Positions 15,680 through 25,519 of a stretch of 43,573 bases of DNA are shown here, in pieces. Under the pieces are notes generated by a model, which was given only the letters and a program-made list of their open reading frames with translations, made no database searches and was not told where the DNA came from. A program made the position numbers and the translations under genes. The stretch is taken from positions 1 through 43,573 of the forward strand of contig DILW01000162.1 of assembly GCA_002425245.1 (NCBI GenBank), in the 5' to 3' direction. The stretch is from Betaproteobacteria bacterium UBA5582 (GTDB lineage Bacteria > Pseudomonadota > Gammaproteobacteria > Burkholderiales > Rhodocyclaceae). How positions within the stretch are numbered: position 1 is the stretch's first letter; the number at the start of each line of letters is the position of its first letter.

Positions 15680-16294
15680 TTGCAGCACCGAGGAAACCTG
15701 GACGTCGACGTAGGGCGAGCGGCGAGAGCCAGCGCTCACCCACACGGTTTTCATGCCGAGCTTGCGGGCAGTGACGAGGTTGGCCAGGCTGTCCTCGACC
15801 ATGATGCAGCGGCGCGGGTCGAGGCGCTCGGCGCGCAACAGGGTACGGAAGCCCTGCGGCATCGGCTTGGGCCGGAATTTCAGGCTTTCGACGGTATATA
15901 CCGCCGCGAAGTGGCGATCCAGCCCGGTCAGTTCGAGCACCGCCTCGGCGTAGGCGCGCGGCGCGTTGGAGAACAGGATCTTGCGTCCGGGCAGGCGCTT
16001 GAGCGCATGCAGCAGCGGTTTCTCGAACACCAGCATGCGGGCGAGATCGGGAAACTGATGGGTTTCGTGCAGGAAATGATGCGGGTCGATCGCGTGGTGG
16101 CGGATCAGGCCGAGCAGGGTTGCGCCGTAGCGCTGCCAGTAGTCCTGGCGCAGCCGGTTGGCGGCGTTTTCGTCGAGGCCGAGGTGGCGCTCAATGTACT
16201 CGCGCATCGCCCGGTTGATGTGCGGGAAGATGTGCGGGGAAGCGTTGTGCAGCGTGTTGTCGAGGTCGAACAACCAGACGCGTTCCCCGCGCAT
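15653..16294 (-). CDS. HAD-family pyrimidine 5'-nucleotidase
   Basis: A cytoplasmic phosphatase of 213 residues in the Sdt1/pyrimidine 5'-nucleotidase group of the HAD superfamily. Motif I is WLFDLDNTLHNAS (two catalytic Asp), motif II ILFSNAP, motif III the Lys in SLKFRPKPMPQGF, and motif IV CIMVEDSLANL. The helical cap between motifs I and II is rich in His and Arg. It most likely dephosphorylates UMP, CMP or damaged pyrimidine nucleotides, but substrate range cannot be read from sequence. It starts 3 bp after argB and ends 34 bp before slmA. Confidence 0.88.
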   Translation of the reverse strand: MRGERVWLFDLDNTLHNASPHIFPHINRAMREYIERHLGLDENAANRLRQDYWQRYGATLLGLIRHHAIDPHHFLHETHQFPDLARMLVFEKPLLHALKRLPGRKILFSNAPRAYAEAVLELTGLDRHFAAVYTVESLKFRPKPMPQGFRTLLRAERLDPRRCIMVEDSLANLVTARKLGMKTVWVSAGSRRSPYVDVQVSSVLQLPQRCARL

Positions 16295-16297
16295 GGT

Positions 16298-17185
16298 TCA
16301 GTGCGACTTGATCATCGTGCCGACGCCGTGGTCGGTCAGGATTTCGAGCAGCAGTGCGTGTTCGACGCGACCGTCGATGATATGCACGCCCTTGACGCCG
16401 TTGCGGGCAGCATCGAGCGCCGAGCCGATCTTCGGCAGCATGCCGCCGGACAGCGTGCCGTCGGCGACCATCTCGTCGATCTCCTTGGGCGTGATGCCGG
16501 TGATCAGGTTGCCGGCCTTGTCGAGCACGCCCGGCGTGTTGGTCAGCAGGACGAGCTTCTCGGCCTTGAGCACTTCGGCGATCTTGCCGGCGACGACGTC
16601 GGCGTTGATGTTGTAGGTCTCGCCGTCCTCGCCGACGCCGATCGGGGCAATCACCGGGATGAAGGAGGCCTTGTCGAGGTGGTCGATCAGCGACGGGTCG
16701 ATCTTGGTGATCTGGCCGACCTGGCCGACGTCGATCAGGTCGCCCGGGTTGTCCTTGTCTTCCAGCATCAGCTTCTTGGCGCGGATGCAGTTGCCGTCCT
16801 TGCCGGTCAGGCCGACGGCCTTGCCGCCGTGCTGGTTGATCAGGTTGACGATGTCCTTGTTGACCTGACCGCCGAGCACCATTTCGACGACTTCCATGGT
16901 TTCGGCGTCGGTGACGCGCATGCCCTGGATGAACTCGCCCTTCTTGCCCACCCGGCTGAGCAGGTTCTCGATCTGAGGACCGCCGCCGTGCACGACGACA
17001 ATGTTGAAGCCGATCAGTTCGAGCAACACGACGTCGCGGGCGAAGCAGCTTTTCAGGTGCTCGTCGGTCATCGCGTTGCCGCCGTACTTGACGACGATGG
17101 TCTTGCCGTGGAAACGCTTGATGTAGGGCAGGGCTTCGGCCAGAACGGCGGCCTTGGTGCCGGGGGCGAGGTTTTTGGTGGGCAT
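16298..17185 (-). CDS. argB: acetylglutamate kinase
   Basis: Phosphorylates N-acetylglutamate, the second step of arginine synthesis. The protein has 295 residues. Diagnostic segments are IVVKYGGNAMTD (ATP-binding Lys), VVVHGGGPQIENLL, VGLTGKDGNCI and LLTNTPGVLDKAG. The ATG at 17185 has AGGAG six bases upstream; the frame is open further but without a ribosome site. The conserved N-terminal extension (KAAVLAEALPYIKRFHGK) is that of hexameric, arginine-inhibited enzymes, so feedback control is possible. Confidence 0.95.
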   Translation of the reverse strand: MPTKNLAPGTKAAVLAEALPYIKRFHGKTIVVKYGGNAMTDEHLKSCFARDVVLLELIGFNIVVVHGGGPQIENLLSRVGKKGEFIQGMRVTDAETMEVVEMVLGGQVNKDIVNLINQHGGKAVGLTGKDGNCIRAKKLMLEDKDNPGDLIDVGQVGQITKIDPSLIDHLDKASFIPVIAPIGVGEDGETYNINADVVAGKIAEVLKAEKLVLLTNTPGVLDKAGNLITGITPKEIDEMVADGTLSGGMLPKIGSALDAARNGVKGVHIIDGRVEHALLLEILTDHGVGTMIKSH

Positions 17186-17227
17186 GAAAGGCTCCTGATG
17201 GACTCGCCGCGGATTGTACAAAGAAAG

Positions 17228-17249
17228 CGGCCGGCTTGGGGGCCGGCCG
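17228..17249 (-). terminator. intrinsic terminator after hsp20
   Basis: An 8-bp stem CGGCCGGC/GCCGGCCG with a 6-base loop lies 9 bp beyond the hsp20 stop. On the minus strand it is followed by CTTTCTTTGT. Confidence 0.7.
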
Positions 17250-17258
17250 GGACGCCGA

Positions 17259-17675
17259 TTACTGGATGGCCAGTCGCTTGCTCGGGCTGGCGATGCGCTT
17301 GGGCAGGGTCAGTTCGAGCACGCCATCGGTAAAGCGGGCGACGGCGCGTTCGTCGTCCAGATCCTGTTCCAGCTGGAAGGAACGCGACAGCTTGCCGTAA
17401 TAGCGCTCCGAGCGAAGTGTGCGCTCGCCTTCGCGGACTTCGCTTTCCTGGCGGACTTCGGCGCTGATTGATACCTGATTGCCTTCGACAACGACATGGA
17501 TGTCTTCCTTTTTCACCCCGGGCATTTCGGCGTGGACGAGGTAGGCGTCGGCCTGCTCGCGAACGTCCATGCGGATCGCCGGTGCCTGTTGCGGCTGACC
17601 GTTGAAATCCACGGGACGAACGAAAAAGCCGCGGAAGAGATTGTCGAGAGGATCGATGCGGGTGAGGTTTGCCAT
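17259..17675 (-). CDS. Hsp20/alpha-crystallin small heat-shock protein
   Basis: A holdase chaperone of 138 residues that binds unfolding proteins. The alpha-crystallin domain (about 36-125) begins RMDVREQADAYLVHAEMPGV and contains EGNQVSISAEV and RSERYYGKLSRSFQL. The C-terminal tail has an IxI/V-like anchor (KRLAIQ). The AAAGGAG ribosome site is seven bases before the ATG. A consensus heat-shock promoter lies directly upstream and a terminator follows, so it is a single-gene unit. The ibp/hsp name cannot be fixed from sequence. Confidence 0.93.
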   Translation of the reverse strand: MANLTRIDPLDNLFRGFFVRPVDFNGQPQQAPAIRMDVREQADAYLVHAEMPGVKKEDIHVVVEGNQVSISAEVRQESEVREGERTLRSERYYGKLSRSFQLEQDLDDERAVARFTDGVLELTLPKRIASPSKRLAIQ

Positions 17676-17710
17676 CTTGGTCTCCTTTCAGTAAATCATC
17701 CGTGAGTCCA

Positions 17711-17738
17711 ATATGGGGTGACTGCTTGGCGTTTCAAG
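17711..17738 (-). promoter_or_regulatory. RpoH (sigma32) heat-shock promoter of hsp20
   Basis: On the minus strand CTTGAAA (17738-17732), a 13-bp spacer and CCCCATAT (17718-17711) match the sigma32 consensus almost perfectly. The site is 36 bp upstream of the hsp20 ATG. Its -35 box covers the stop codon of nudB. Confidence 0.88.
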
Positions 17739-18183
17739 TCCCTTTGTTCGCCTCACCGAGCAGGCGGATGGCGTCGCGGTTACTCCACGAAAAGCAGCGC
17801 TCGGCTGCTGCCTGCCAGGGCAGCCAGTCGTGGGCGCGATGTTCGTCGGGCGCGGTACGGATATCGATGCGTCCGGGCAGTTCCAGGGCAAAGACGTGTT
17901 CGGTGTTGTGGGTGACACCGGGGGCGTAGCGGTCGCGCCAGGTGGCGAAGATTTCGTAGGTGTTGGCAATGCGCCAATCGCTCAAGGCGTGAACTGCGCA
18001 GTCGATGCCGGTCTCTTCGAATACTTCGCGGCGGGCAGTGGCCAGCGGCGTCTCGTCATTTTCCCGGCTGCCGGTGACCGACTGCCACAGGCCGGGTTGG
18101 CGGGCGCGTTCGAGAAGCAGGACCTCCAGTTCGCGGGTATGGATGACGACGAGGACCGATTCCGGCTGCTTGTAGGCCTTCAT
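17734..18183 (-). CDS. nudB: dihydroneopterin triphosphate diphosphatase (Nudix)
   Basis: A Nudix hydrolase of 149 residues that removes pyrophosphate from dihydroneopterin triphosphate in folate synthesis. The Nudix box begins GSRENDETPLATARREVFEE and continues into TGI; the start YKQPESVLVVIHT, LLLERARQPGLWQSVTGS and a C-terminal HDWLPWQAAAERCFSWSNR are characteristic of NudB. The ATG overlaps the barstar stop (ATGA). It is the last gene of the fmdB-aspS operon. Proximity of nudB and aspS is common in betaproteobacteria. Confidence 0.92.
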   Translation of the reverse strand: MKAYKQPESVLVVIHTRELEVLLLERARQPGLWQSVTGSRENDETPLATARREVFEETGIDCAVHALSDWRIANTYEIFATWRDRYAPGVTHNTEHVFALELPGRIDIRTAPDEHRAHDWLPWQAAAERCFSWSNRDAIRLLGEANKGT

Positions 18184-18548
18184 CGCCCGGGCCAGGGGGC
18201 GATGTCGCCGGTGGCGGCATCGACGCAGACGATGAGCGGCGCTTCCATCTCGGCACGGGCCTCGCACGTGGCGCGCAGAACCTCGATCAGCGTGGCGAAA
18301 TCGTCCGGATGGCGTTGTTGGTAGGCGTGCAGCCCGGAGAGGCAAATAGCGTCGGGGGCGTCGGGATCGCTCAGGCAATCGAACAGGGCGTCGAAATTGG
18401 CGCCGTACCACTCGGGAAAGGCCAGGGCCTGACCGAGGTGTTGCAGCACCAGGGCGGTACTGGTGCGGTCGCCAAAGTCGATGTGCAGCGCGCCAGCGGG
18501 CGCAGCTTGGTCGGTGAGCAGAAAAAGTCCGTGCTGGGCTGGCGCCAT
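18180..18548 (-). CDS. barstar-family ribonuclease inhibitor
   Basis: A protein of 122 residues of the barstar fold. The segment FPEWYGANFDALFDCL aligns with the barnase-binding helix of barstar; Asp53 and Asp57 match barstar Asp35 and Asp39, which plug the barnase active site. There is no signal peptide, so it acts in the cytoplasm. It begins 2 bp after the ribonuclease gene and overlaps nudB. The match in both partners supports a true toxin/immunity pair, with this protein guarding the producer before its RNase is exported. Confidence 0.9.
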   Translation of the reverse strand: MAPAQHGLFLLTDQAAPAGALHIDFGDRTSTALVLQHLGQALAFPEWYGANFDALFDCLSDPDAPDAICLSGLHAYQQRHPDDFATLIEVLRATCEARAEMEAPLIVCVDAATGDIAPWPGR

Positions 18549-18550
18549 GC

Positions 18551-18907
18551 TTACTCCCGGATTCGTCGGAAGGATTTGTAGTGATCCGCCGTGTAATAGT
18601 ATTCGTTGGCTTTACCGGCAACGATGCGACGCGGTCCGCGGTCCTTGCGCCCGGGGGTCTTCACCGTGTACTCGCGGTAGTAGCCGCGCGGCTGGAGCGG
18701 CAGCAGCTTTTCGAAATTGTTGAAAACGATGCCGTCGCGCTTGTACGGGAAGGGGCCGCCCTGCTTGATCAGGGCCAGCGTCTCCCTGGCCTCGGGCGGC
18801 AGCTGGCCGGCATCGATCCAGCCGATGCCGCGGTCGCTGTTCCAGAAGGCAAAGGCGCTTCCGATCGAAAACAGCAGGACGATCAGGAAGCGCATCAGCT
18901 GGCGCAT
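18551..18907 (-). CDS. secreted barnase-like ribonuclease
   Basis: A microbial RNase of the barnase/N1 family, 118 residues. The first 20 or so residues form a signal peptide (RFLIVLLFSIGSAFA), so it is exported at least to the periplasm. The mature part has the barnase catalytic set: Glu79 in YYREYTV, Arg93/Arg94 in GPRRIV and His109 in TADHYKSFRRIRE, matching barnase Glu73, Arg87 and His102. It starts 3 bp after the aspS stop and is followed by the barstar gene at 2 bp. Roles could be RNA scavenging or competition. No secretion-system marker domain is present. Confidence 0.88.
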   Translation of the reverse strand: MRQLMRFLIVLLFSIGSAFAFWNSDRGIGWIDAGQLPPEARETLALIKQGGPFPYKRDGIVFNNFEKLLPLQPRGYYREYTVKTPGRKDRGPRRIVAGKANEYYYTADHYKSFRRIRE

Positions 18908-18910
18908 GAC

Positions 18911-20710
<1,800 letters not shown>

Positions 20711-20730
20711 GAAAATTCCGTGGGGGTTGC

Positions 20731-21360
20731 TTAAGTATGGGGGACGATGCGGGCGCGCGGCGGAGGAGCCACGACACCCATCGAAATGATGTATTTGAGG
20801 GCTTCGTCGACAGTCATGTCGAGTTCGACGACGTCGGCCTTCGGCATCATGAGAAAGAAGCCTGAGGTCGGGTTGGGCGTGGTCGGCACGTAGACACTGA
20901 CGAAATCGCCTTGCAAGTGATTGCGGATGTCGCCGCCCGGAGTGCCGGTCAGAAAGGCGATGGTCCATGCGCCCTGGCGAGGATACTGGACCAGCAGTGC
21001 CTTGCGGAAGGCATTCCCATTGGGGGCGAACAAGGTGTCGGAGACCTGCTTGACTGCCTTGTATACCGAATTGACGACGGGAATCCGCGACAGCAGGGCG
21101 TTCCACCAGCGGACCAGTTTCTCGCCGATGAAATTGGCGGCGAGCAGGCCGGTGACCAGGATGATCAACAGGGTGAGCACGGCACCGGCCCCGGGAATGG
21201 CGAAACCGAACAGCCGGCGCGGGTGGACGACTTCGGGAAGGAGAGTCAGCGTCTGGTCGAGCGTGTTGACGATGATCGACAGTACCCAGGCGGTAATGAC
21301 CAGGGGTACCCAGATCAACAGTCCGGTAATGAAGTAGCGCTTGATCAGCTGGCCGCGCAC
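20731..21360 (-). CDS. DUF502 family inner-membrane protein
   Basis: A protein of 209 residues with two N-terminal membrane helices (about 10-32 and 58-80) and a soluble domain. The start KRYFITGLLIWVPLVITAWV, SRIPVVNSVYKAVKQVSDTL and PTTPNPTSGFFLMMPKADV are family signatures. The function in bacteria is unknown. The gene overlaps the end of fmdB by 16 bp and lies 20 bp before aspS, an arrangement conserved in many betaproteobacteria, which argues for co-expression more than a shared pathway. Confidence 0.9.
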   Translation of the reverse strand: MRGQLIKRYFITGLLIWVPLVITAWVLSIIVNTLDQTLTLLPEVVHPRRLFGFAIPGAGAVLTLLIILVTGLLAANFIGEKLVRWWNALLSRIPVVNSVYKAVKQVSDTLFAPNGNAFRKALLVQYPRQGAWTIAFLTGTPGGDIRNHLQGDFVSVYVPTTPNPTSGFFLMMPKADVVELDMTVDEALKYIISMGVVAPPPRARIVPHT

Positions 21361-21596
21361 GATGAGCAGCTTCCTTCTCCGGTCTGGCAGGGAGGCGGTG
21401 CCTTGGGCTGGCTTGAGCCCTTGAAGTCAGTGGCGTACCAGCCGCTACCCTTGAGCTGGAAGCCGGCCGCGGACAAAAGTTTGGCGTAGCTTTCCTGGCC
21501 GCAGGACGGGCAGGTGGTGAGCGGGGCGTCGCTCAGCTTCTGCAGGTGTTCCTTCTGAAAACCGCAGGAGTCGCAGCGATATTCGTAGATCGGCAT
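21345..21596 (-). CDS. FmdB family zinc-ribbon protein
   Basis: A small protein of 83 residues. The N-terminal half is the FmdB zinc ribbon: MPIYEYRCDSCGF and CPSCG give four cysteines for one zinc. The domain ends at GFQLKGSGWYATDFK. A low-complexity tail adds three more cysteines (CQTGEGSCSSC). The protein is thought to be regulatory, but its partner is unknown. A strong GGAGG lies seven bases before the ATG. It is the first gene of the operon leading to aspS, barnase, barstar and nudB. Confidence 0.9.
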   Translation of the reverse strand: MPIYEYRCDSCGFQKEHLQKLSDAPLTTCPSCGQESYAKLLSAAGFQLKGSGWYATDFKGSSQPKAPPPCQTGEGSCSSCAAS

Positions 21597-21617
21597 GAGA
21601 ATCCTCCAAAACCTTGA

Positions 21618-21644
21618 ATTATAACCGAAAAGCCGTGCTTGTAA
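21618..21644 (-). promoter_or_regulatory. putative promoter of the fmdB-aspS-nudB operon
   Basis: On the minus strand a perfect TATAAT (21623-21618) follows TTACAA (21644-21639) with a short 15-bp spacer, 21 bp before the fmdB ATG. The -10 is convincing, the -35 less so. Confidence 0.5.
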
Positions 21645-21666
21645 TATTGGGGCGCAGTTCCGGTTT

Positions 21667-22518
21667 TCAATAGGCCAGTCCGAGGTAGGTTTCGCTCAGC
21701 TTTTGTCCCCAGAATAGTGCGATCAGACCTGCGGCGGCGAGGTAGGGGCCGAAGGGAATGGGCACGTTGCGGCCGCGCCGGGCGAATACGATCAGGCTGA
21801 TGCCGACGACTGCGCCGACCAGGGAGGAAAGCAGAATGATGGTGGGGAGGGCCGGCCAGCCCAGCCAGGCGCCGAGTGCTGCGAGCAGTTTGAAATCGCC
21901 GTAACCCATCCCCTCTTTGCCGGTCGCCAGCTTGAATGCCCAGAAAACCGACCACAGCGAAAGGTAACCGGCGATGGCGCCGATGACCGCGGTGTCGATG
22001 GCGGTATAGCTGCCGGCGAGGTTGAACAGCAGGCCCAGCCAGAGCAGGGGCAGGGTGATGCTGTCCGGTAGCAGTTGGGTGTCGAAGTCGATGAAGGTCA
22101 GCGCAACCAGGGCCCAGACCAGAAACAGGGCACCGGCTGCGGCCGGGGTGAGGCCGAAGTGCCATACGGTGTAGGCGGAGAGGACGCCGGTCAGCGCCTC
22201 GACCAGCGGATAGCGTGGCGAAATCGGCGTGGCGCAGTCCGAACAGCGACCGCGCAGGATGAACAGGTAGCTGATCAGGGGAATGTTTTCCAGCGCACTG
22301 ATCCGGTGACCGCAGTTCGGGCAGCTGGAGCGGGGGGTGGCCAGATTGTAGGTGGCCTCGGCCACGGGCGTTTCGCCCCGCAGTTCGGCGCATTGGCGTT
22401 GCCAGTCGGCTTCCATCATCCGCGGCAGGCGGTGTATGACGACGTTGAGGAAACTGCCGACGCAAAGTCCCAGCAGGCCGGCGGCAAGCGCCAGTCCGCC
22501 CAGGGTCTCGGGGATCAT
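21667..22518 (-). CDS. pilD: type IV prepilin peptidase/N-methyltransferase PilD
   Basis: An integral membrane aspartyl protease of 283 residues that cuts the leader from type IV prepilins and methylates the new N-terminus. The cytoplasmic zinc domain has two Cys pairs (CPNC and CSDC). Catalytic Asp residues are in FIDFDTQLLPD and GMGYGDFKLLAALGAW. About seven to eight membrane segments are visible. Its ATG overlaps the pilC stop (ATGA). In many relatives coaE and zapD follow pilD; here fmdB follows instead. Confidence 0.94.
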   Translation of the reverse strand: MIPETLGGLALAAGLLGLCVGSFLNVVIHRLPRMMEADWQRQCAELRGETPVAEATYNLATPRSSCPNCGHRISALENIPLISYLFILRGRCSDCATPISPRYPLVEALTGVLSAYTVWHFGLTPAAAGALFLVWALVALTFIDFDTQLLPDSITLPLLWLGLLFNLAGSYTAIDTAVIGAIAGYLSLWSVFWAFKLATGKEGMGYGDFKLLAALGAWLGWPALPTIILLSSLVGAVVGISLIVFARRGRNVPIPFGPYLAAAGLIALFWGQKLSETYLGLAY

Positions 22519-23744
22519 CCGACCACCGCGCCGATCTTGAAGATGGGCAGGTACATGGCGACGACCATGCCGCCGATCAATGTTCCCAGCACCACCATGA
22601 TCATCGGTTCCATCAGGCTGGACATGGCTTCGACGGAGTCATCCACCTCCTGCTCGAAGAAATCGGCAACCTTGGACAACATTGAATCGAGGGCGCCCGA
22701 TTCCTCGCCAATGGCGACCATCTGGGTGACCATGTTGGGGAAAATGATGGCGTTCTGCATTGCGGCAGTCAGACTGGTGCCGGTGGAGACTTCGCCCTGG
22801 ATCTGGCGGGTGGCCTGCTTATACACGTGATTGCCGGCAGCACCGCCAACCGACTCCAATGACTCTACCAACGGCACGCCGGCGGCGAACATGGTGGCCA
22901 GCGTCCTCGTCCACCGGGCAATGACCGACTTGCGGACGATTTCGCCAAAGATGGGCAGGCGCAACAGCAATCTGTCCATGAACATCTGGACTTTTTCCGA
23001 GCGTTTCCAGCTTTGCAGGAAGAAGTAGATGCCGCCGCCGATGGCGCCGAAAATTGCCCACCACCAGTCCACGAAGAAGTCCGACATGGCAATGACGATC
23101 AGGGTCGGCAGGGGAAGGTCGGCGCCGAAGCTGTTGAATACTTCCTTGAAGGCCGGAATCACGAAGATCATGATCACCGCAGTGATGATGAAGGCGACGA
23201 TGAGCACCGCGATCGGGTAGAACAGCGCCTTCTTGATCTTGCTCTTGATCGCCAGGATTTTTTCCTTGTAAGTGGCCAGACGCTCCAGCAAGGAATCGAG
23301 AATGCCGGCCTGCTCGCCGGCGGCGATCAGGTTGCAGAACAGGGCATCGAAGTACAACGGGTACTTGCGGAAGGCCTGCGACAGGGCGGTGCCGGTTTCG
23401 ACGTCGGCCTTGATGTCGAGCAGCAGTTTGCCGACTGCCGGGTTGGCATGGCCACGACCGACGATGTCGAAGGACTGCAGAAGCGGCACGCCGGATCGCA
23501 TCATTGTCGCCAGTTGCCGGGTGAACAACGTGATGTCCTTGTCGGTGATGCGACCACCAGATTTGAAGCGCAGTTTCTTGATCTTCGGTGAGGTGATGCC
23601 TTGCCGCCGCAGCGTGGTCTGCACCACTGTTTCGCTGGCTGCGCGCATCTCGCCGCGGACTGTCTTGCCATCCTTGTTGCGTCCCTCCCATTGGAAGGTG
23701 CTCTCCTTGATGACGGAAGTCTTGGGTTTGGATGGGCTGGCCAT
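22515..23744 (-). CDS. pilC: type IV pilus inner-membrane platform protein PilC
   Basis: A protein of 409 residues of the GspF/PilC family, the inner-membrane base of the pilus motor. Two homologous cytoplasmic helical domains (about 75-175 and 280-380) alternate with three membrane segments (about 178-208, 225-255, 382-405). FTRQLATMMRSGVPLLQSF and RWTRTLATMFAAGVPLVESL show the internal repeat. The N-terminal FQWEGRNKDGKTVRGEM is typical. The ATG is preceded by AAGGA. It follows pilB by 16 bp. Confidence 0.95.
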   Translation of the reverse strand: MASPSKPKTSVIKESTFQWEGRNKDGKTVRGEMRAASETVVQTTLRRQGITSPKIKKLRFKSGGRITDKDITLFTRQLATMMRSGVPLLQSFDIVGRGHANPAVGKLLLDIKADVETGTALSQAFRKYPLYFDALFCNLIAAGEQAGILDSLLERLATYKEKILAIKSKIKKALFYPIAVLIVAFIITAVIMIFVIPAFKEVFNSFGADLPLPTLIVIAMSDFFVDWWWAIFGAIGGGIYFFLQSWKRSEKVQMFMDRLLLRLPIFGEIVRKSVIARWTRTLATMFAAGVPLVESLESVGGAAGNHVYKQATRQIQGEVSTGTSLTAAMQNAIIFPNMVTQMVAIGEESGALDSMLSKVADFFEQEVDDSVEAMSSLMEPMIMVVLGTLIGGMVVAMYLPIFKIGAVVG

Positions 23745-23760
23745 TACGCTGTCCTTGTTT

Positions 23761-25476
23761 TCATGCGTTCGTGGTGCTCAGTACTTCTTCGAGCGAGGTG
23801 AGTCCCTGTTTGACCTTGAGCAATCCAGATTCGCGCAGGTCCTTGACGCCTTCGAGGCGGGCCTGGTTGCCCAGGTCGATCGAGGTTGCGCCGTTCATGA
23901 TCAGGCGTTGCATTTCCTCGCTGATCGGCATGACCTGGTAAATGCCGACCCGTCCCTTGTAGCCAGTCCCCTTGCAGCGCTCGCAGCCGACCGGGCCGTA
24001 GAGTGTCCACTTGCCGTCGAGATCTTCCGGCTTGAAGCCGGCATCGAGCAGCGCTTTTTCCGGAACGTTGATCGGCTGTTTGCAGGTACACAACCGTCTG
24101 GCCAGTCGCTGAGCGGTGATCAGCAGGATGCTGGAAGCAATGTTGAAGGTCGGCACGCCCATGTTCATCAAGCGGGTCAGCGTCTGCGGCGCATCGTTGG
24201 TGTGCAGCGTCGACAGCACCATGTGGCCGGTCTGGGCTGCCTTGATGGCAATTTCCGCCGTCTCGAGGTCGCGGATTTCACCAACCATGATGATGTCCGG
24301 ATCCTGACGCAGGAAAGCCTTGAGGGCGACCGGAAAGGTCAGCCCCGCCCGGTCGTCGACATTGACCTGGTTGATCCCGGCCAGATTGATTTCGGCCGGA
24401 TCCTCGGCAGTCGCGATGTTGACGCCATCCCGGTTGAGAATGTTGAGACAGGTGTAGAGCGATACGGTTTTGCCCGAACCGGTCGGGCCGGTGACCAGGA
24501 CCATGCCGTAAGGACGATTGATCGCATCGAGGAGGACGGCTCTCTGTTCGGGCTCGTAGCCGAGTGCGTCGATACCGAGCGTGGCTGAGGCCGGGTCCAG
24601 GATACGCAGCACGATTTTTTCGCCCTGCAGGGTGGGCAGGGTGCTGACCCGGAAATCGATGGCCCGCGATTTGGACAGCACCAGCTTCATGCGGCCGTCC
24701 TGGGGTACGCGCTTTTCAGCAATGTTCAGGCGAGAAATGACCTTGATCCGTGAAGCGATTTTTTCCTTGATGGCGAGAGGTGGTGTTGCCACCTCCCGCA
24801 GTACGCCATCCACCCGGAAACGGATGCGGTAGTACTTTTCGTAGGGCTCGAAGTGGATGTCGGAGGCGCCATCGTTGATCGCGTCGAGCAGCATCTTCTG
24901 GATGAACTTGACGACCGGTGCGTCGTCGATTTCCTGTGCCGAGGCGTCGTCGGACTTGCTGCCGGCCTCTTCGTCGAGGAAATCCAGGTTGATGTCTTCG
25001 TCGGTCAGGCTCTTCAGCGCATCCGAGGCCGATTCCGAAAACTTGGCCACGAAGGGCAGAAGCTTGGTGTGCTCGACAACGATGGGGTCGACCGTCAGCC
25101 CAGTCTGGAAGCGGATTTCATCAAGCGCCCGCAGGTTGGTTGGATCGGCGATTGCCACCGACAGCCGGTTGCCCCGCTTGTTGAGCGGAACCACCTTGTG
25201 CGTTGCGATCAGTTTTCGGTCGATGGCATCCTGAGGGATGTGTCGCTCATCAATGGCGTCCAGGTCGAACAGCGGATAACCGAAGGTTTCGGCGGAAAAG
25301 CGCGCGATTTCGAGTGCCGTCGCCTTTTTGGTGGAGATGATCTGCTCAATCAGGGGGAGCTTTGCTGCGAGCGCCTGCAGCGACAGTTCCTCGGCTTCCG
25401 CCTCCTTCAGGCGACCGGCCTGGACAAGCGCGCGGGCCAGGCCGCTGAGCGGAGAGTTCTGAGGGGTTGCTGCCAT
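23761..25476 (-). CDS. pilB: type IV pilus assembly ATPase PilB
   Basis: The hexameric extension ATPase, 571 residues. An N-terminal MshEN-like domain (about 1-150) precedes the N2D and RecA-like domains. Walker A is GPTGSGKT (330-337), Walker B IIMVGEIRD with Glu400, His box STLHTNDAP. A zinc site is formed by CTC (463, 465) and CERC (498, 501). The ATG at 25476 has no Shine-Dalgarno sequence; the bases before it are pyrimidine-rich (CTCTCCCTCCTC). It leads the pilB-pilC-pilD operon. PilT is not in the window. Confidence 0.95.
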   Translation of the reverse strand: MAATPQNSPLSGLARALVQAGRLKEAEAEELSLQALAAKLPLIEQIISTKKATALEIARFSAETFGYPLFDLDAIDERHIPQDAIDRKLIATHKVVPLNKRGNRLSVAIADPTNLRALDEIRFQTGLTVDPIVVEHTKLLPFVAKFSESASDALKSLTDEDINLDFLDEEAGSKSDDASAQEIDDAPVVKFIQKMLLDAINDGASDIHFEPYEKYYRIRFRVDGVLREVATPPLAIKEKIASRIKVISRLNIAEKRVPQDGRMKLVLSKSRAIDFRVSTLPTLQGEKIVLRILDPASATLGIDALGYEPEQRAVLLDAINRPYGMVLVTGPTGSGKTVSLYTCLNILNRDGVNIATAEDPAEINLAGINQVNVDDRAGLTFPVALKAFLRQDPDIIMVGEIRDLETAEIAIKAAQTGHMVLSTLHTNDAPQTLTRLMNMGVPTFNIASSILLITAQRLARRLCTCKQPINVPEKALLDAGFKPEDLDGKWTLYGPVGCERCKGTGYKGRVGIYQVMPISEEMQRLIMNGATSIDLGNQARLEGVKDLRESGLLKVKQGLTSLEEVLSTTNA

Positions 25477-25519
25477 GAGGAGGGAGAGTCTCGGATGCCG
25501 TCTGGATCGCCCGATGATG

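Noticed and set aside
15671..17332. Long plus-strand frame (553 codons) opposite the nucleotidase and argB
   Set aside because: It mirrors the codon pattern of two well-recognised genes on the other strand in GC-rich DNA; its Asp/Val/Gly-rich product resembles no family.
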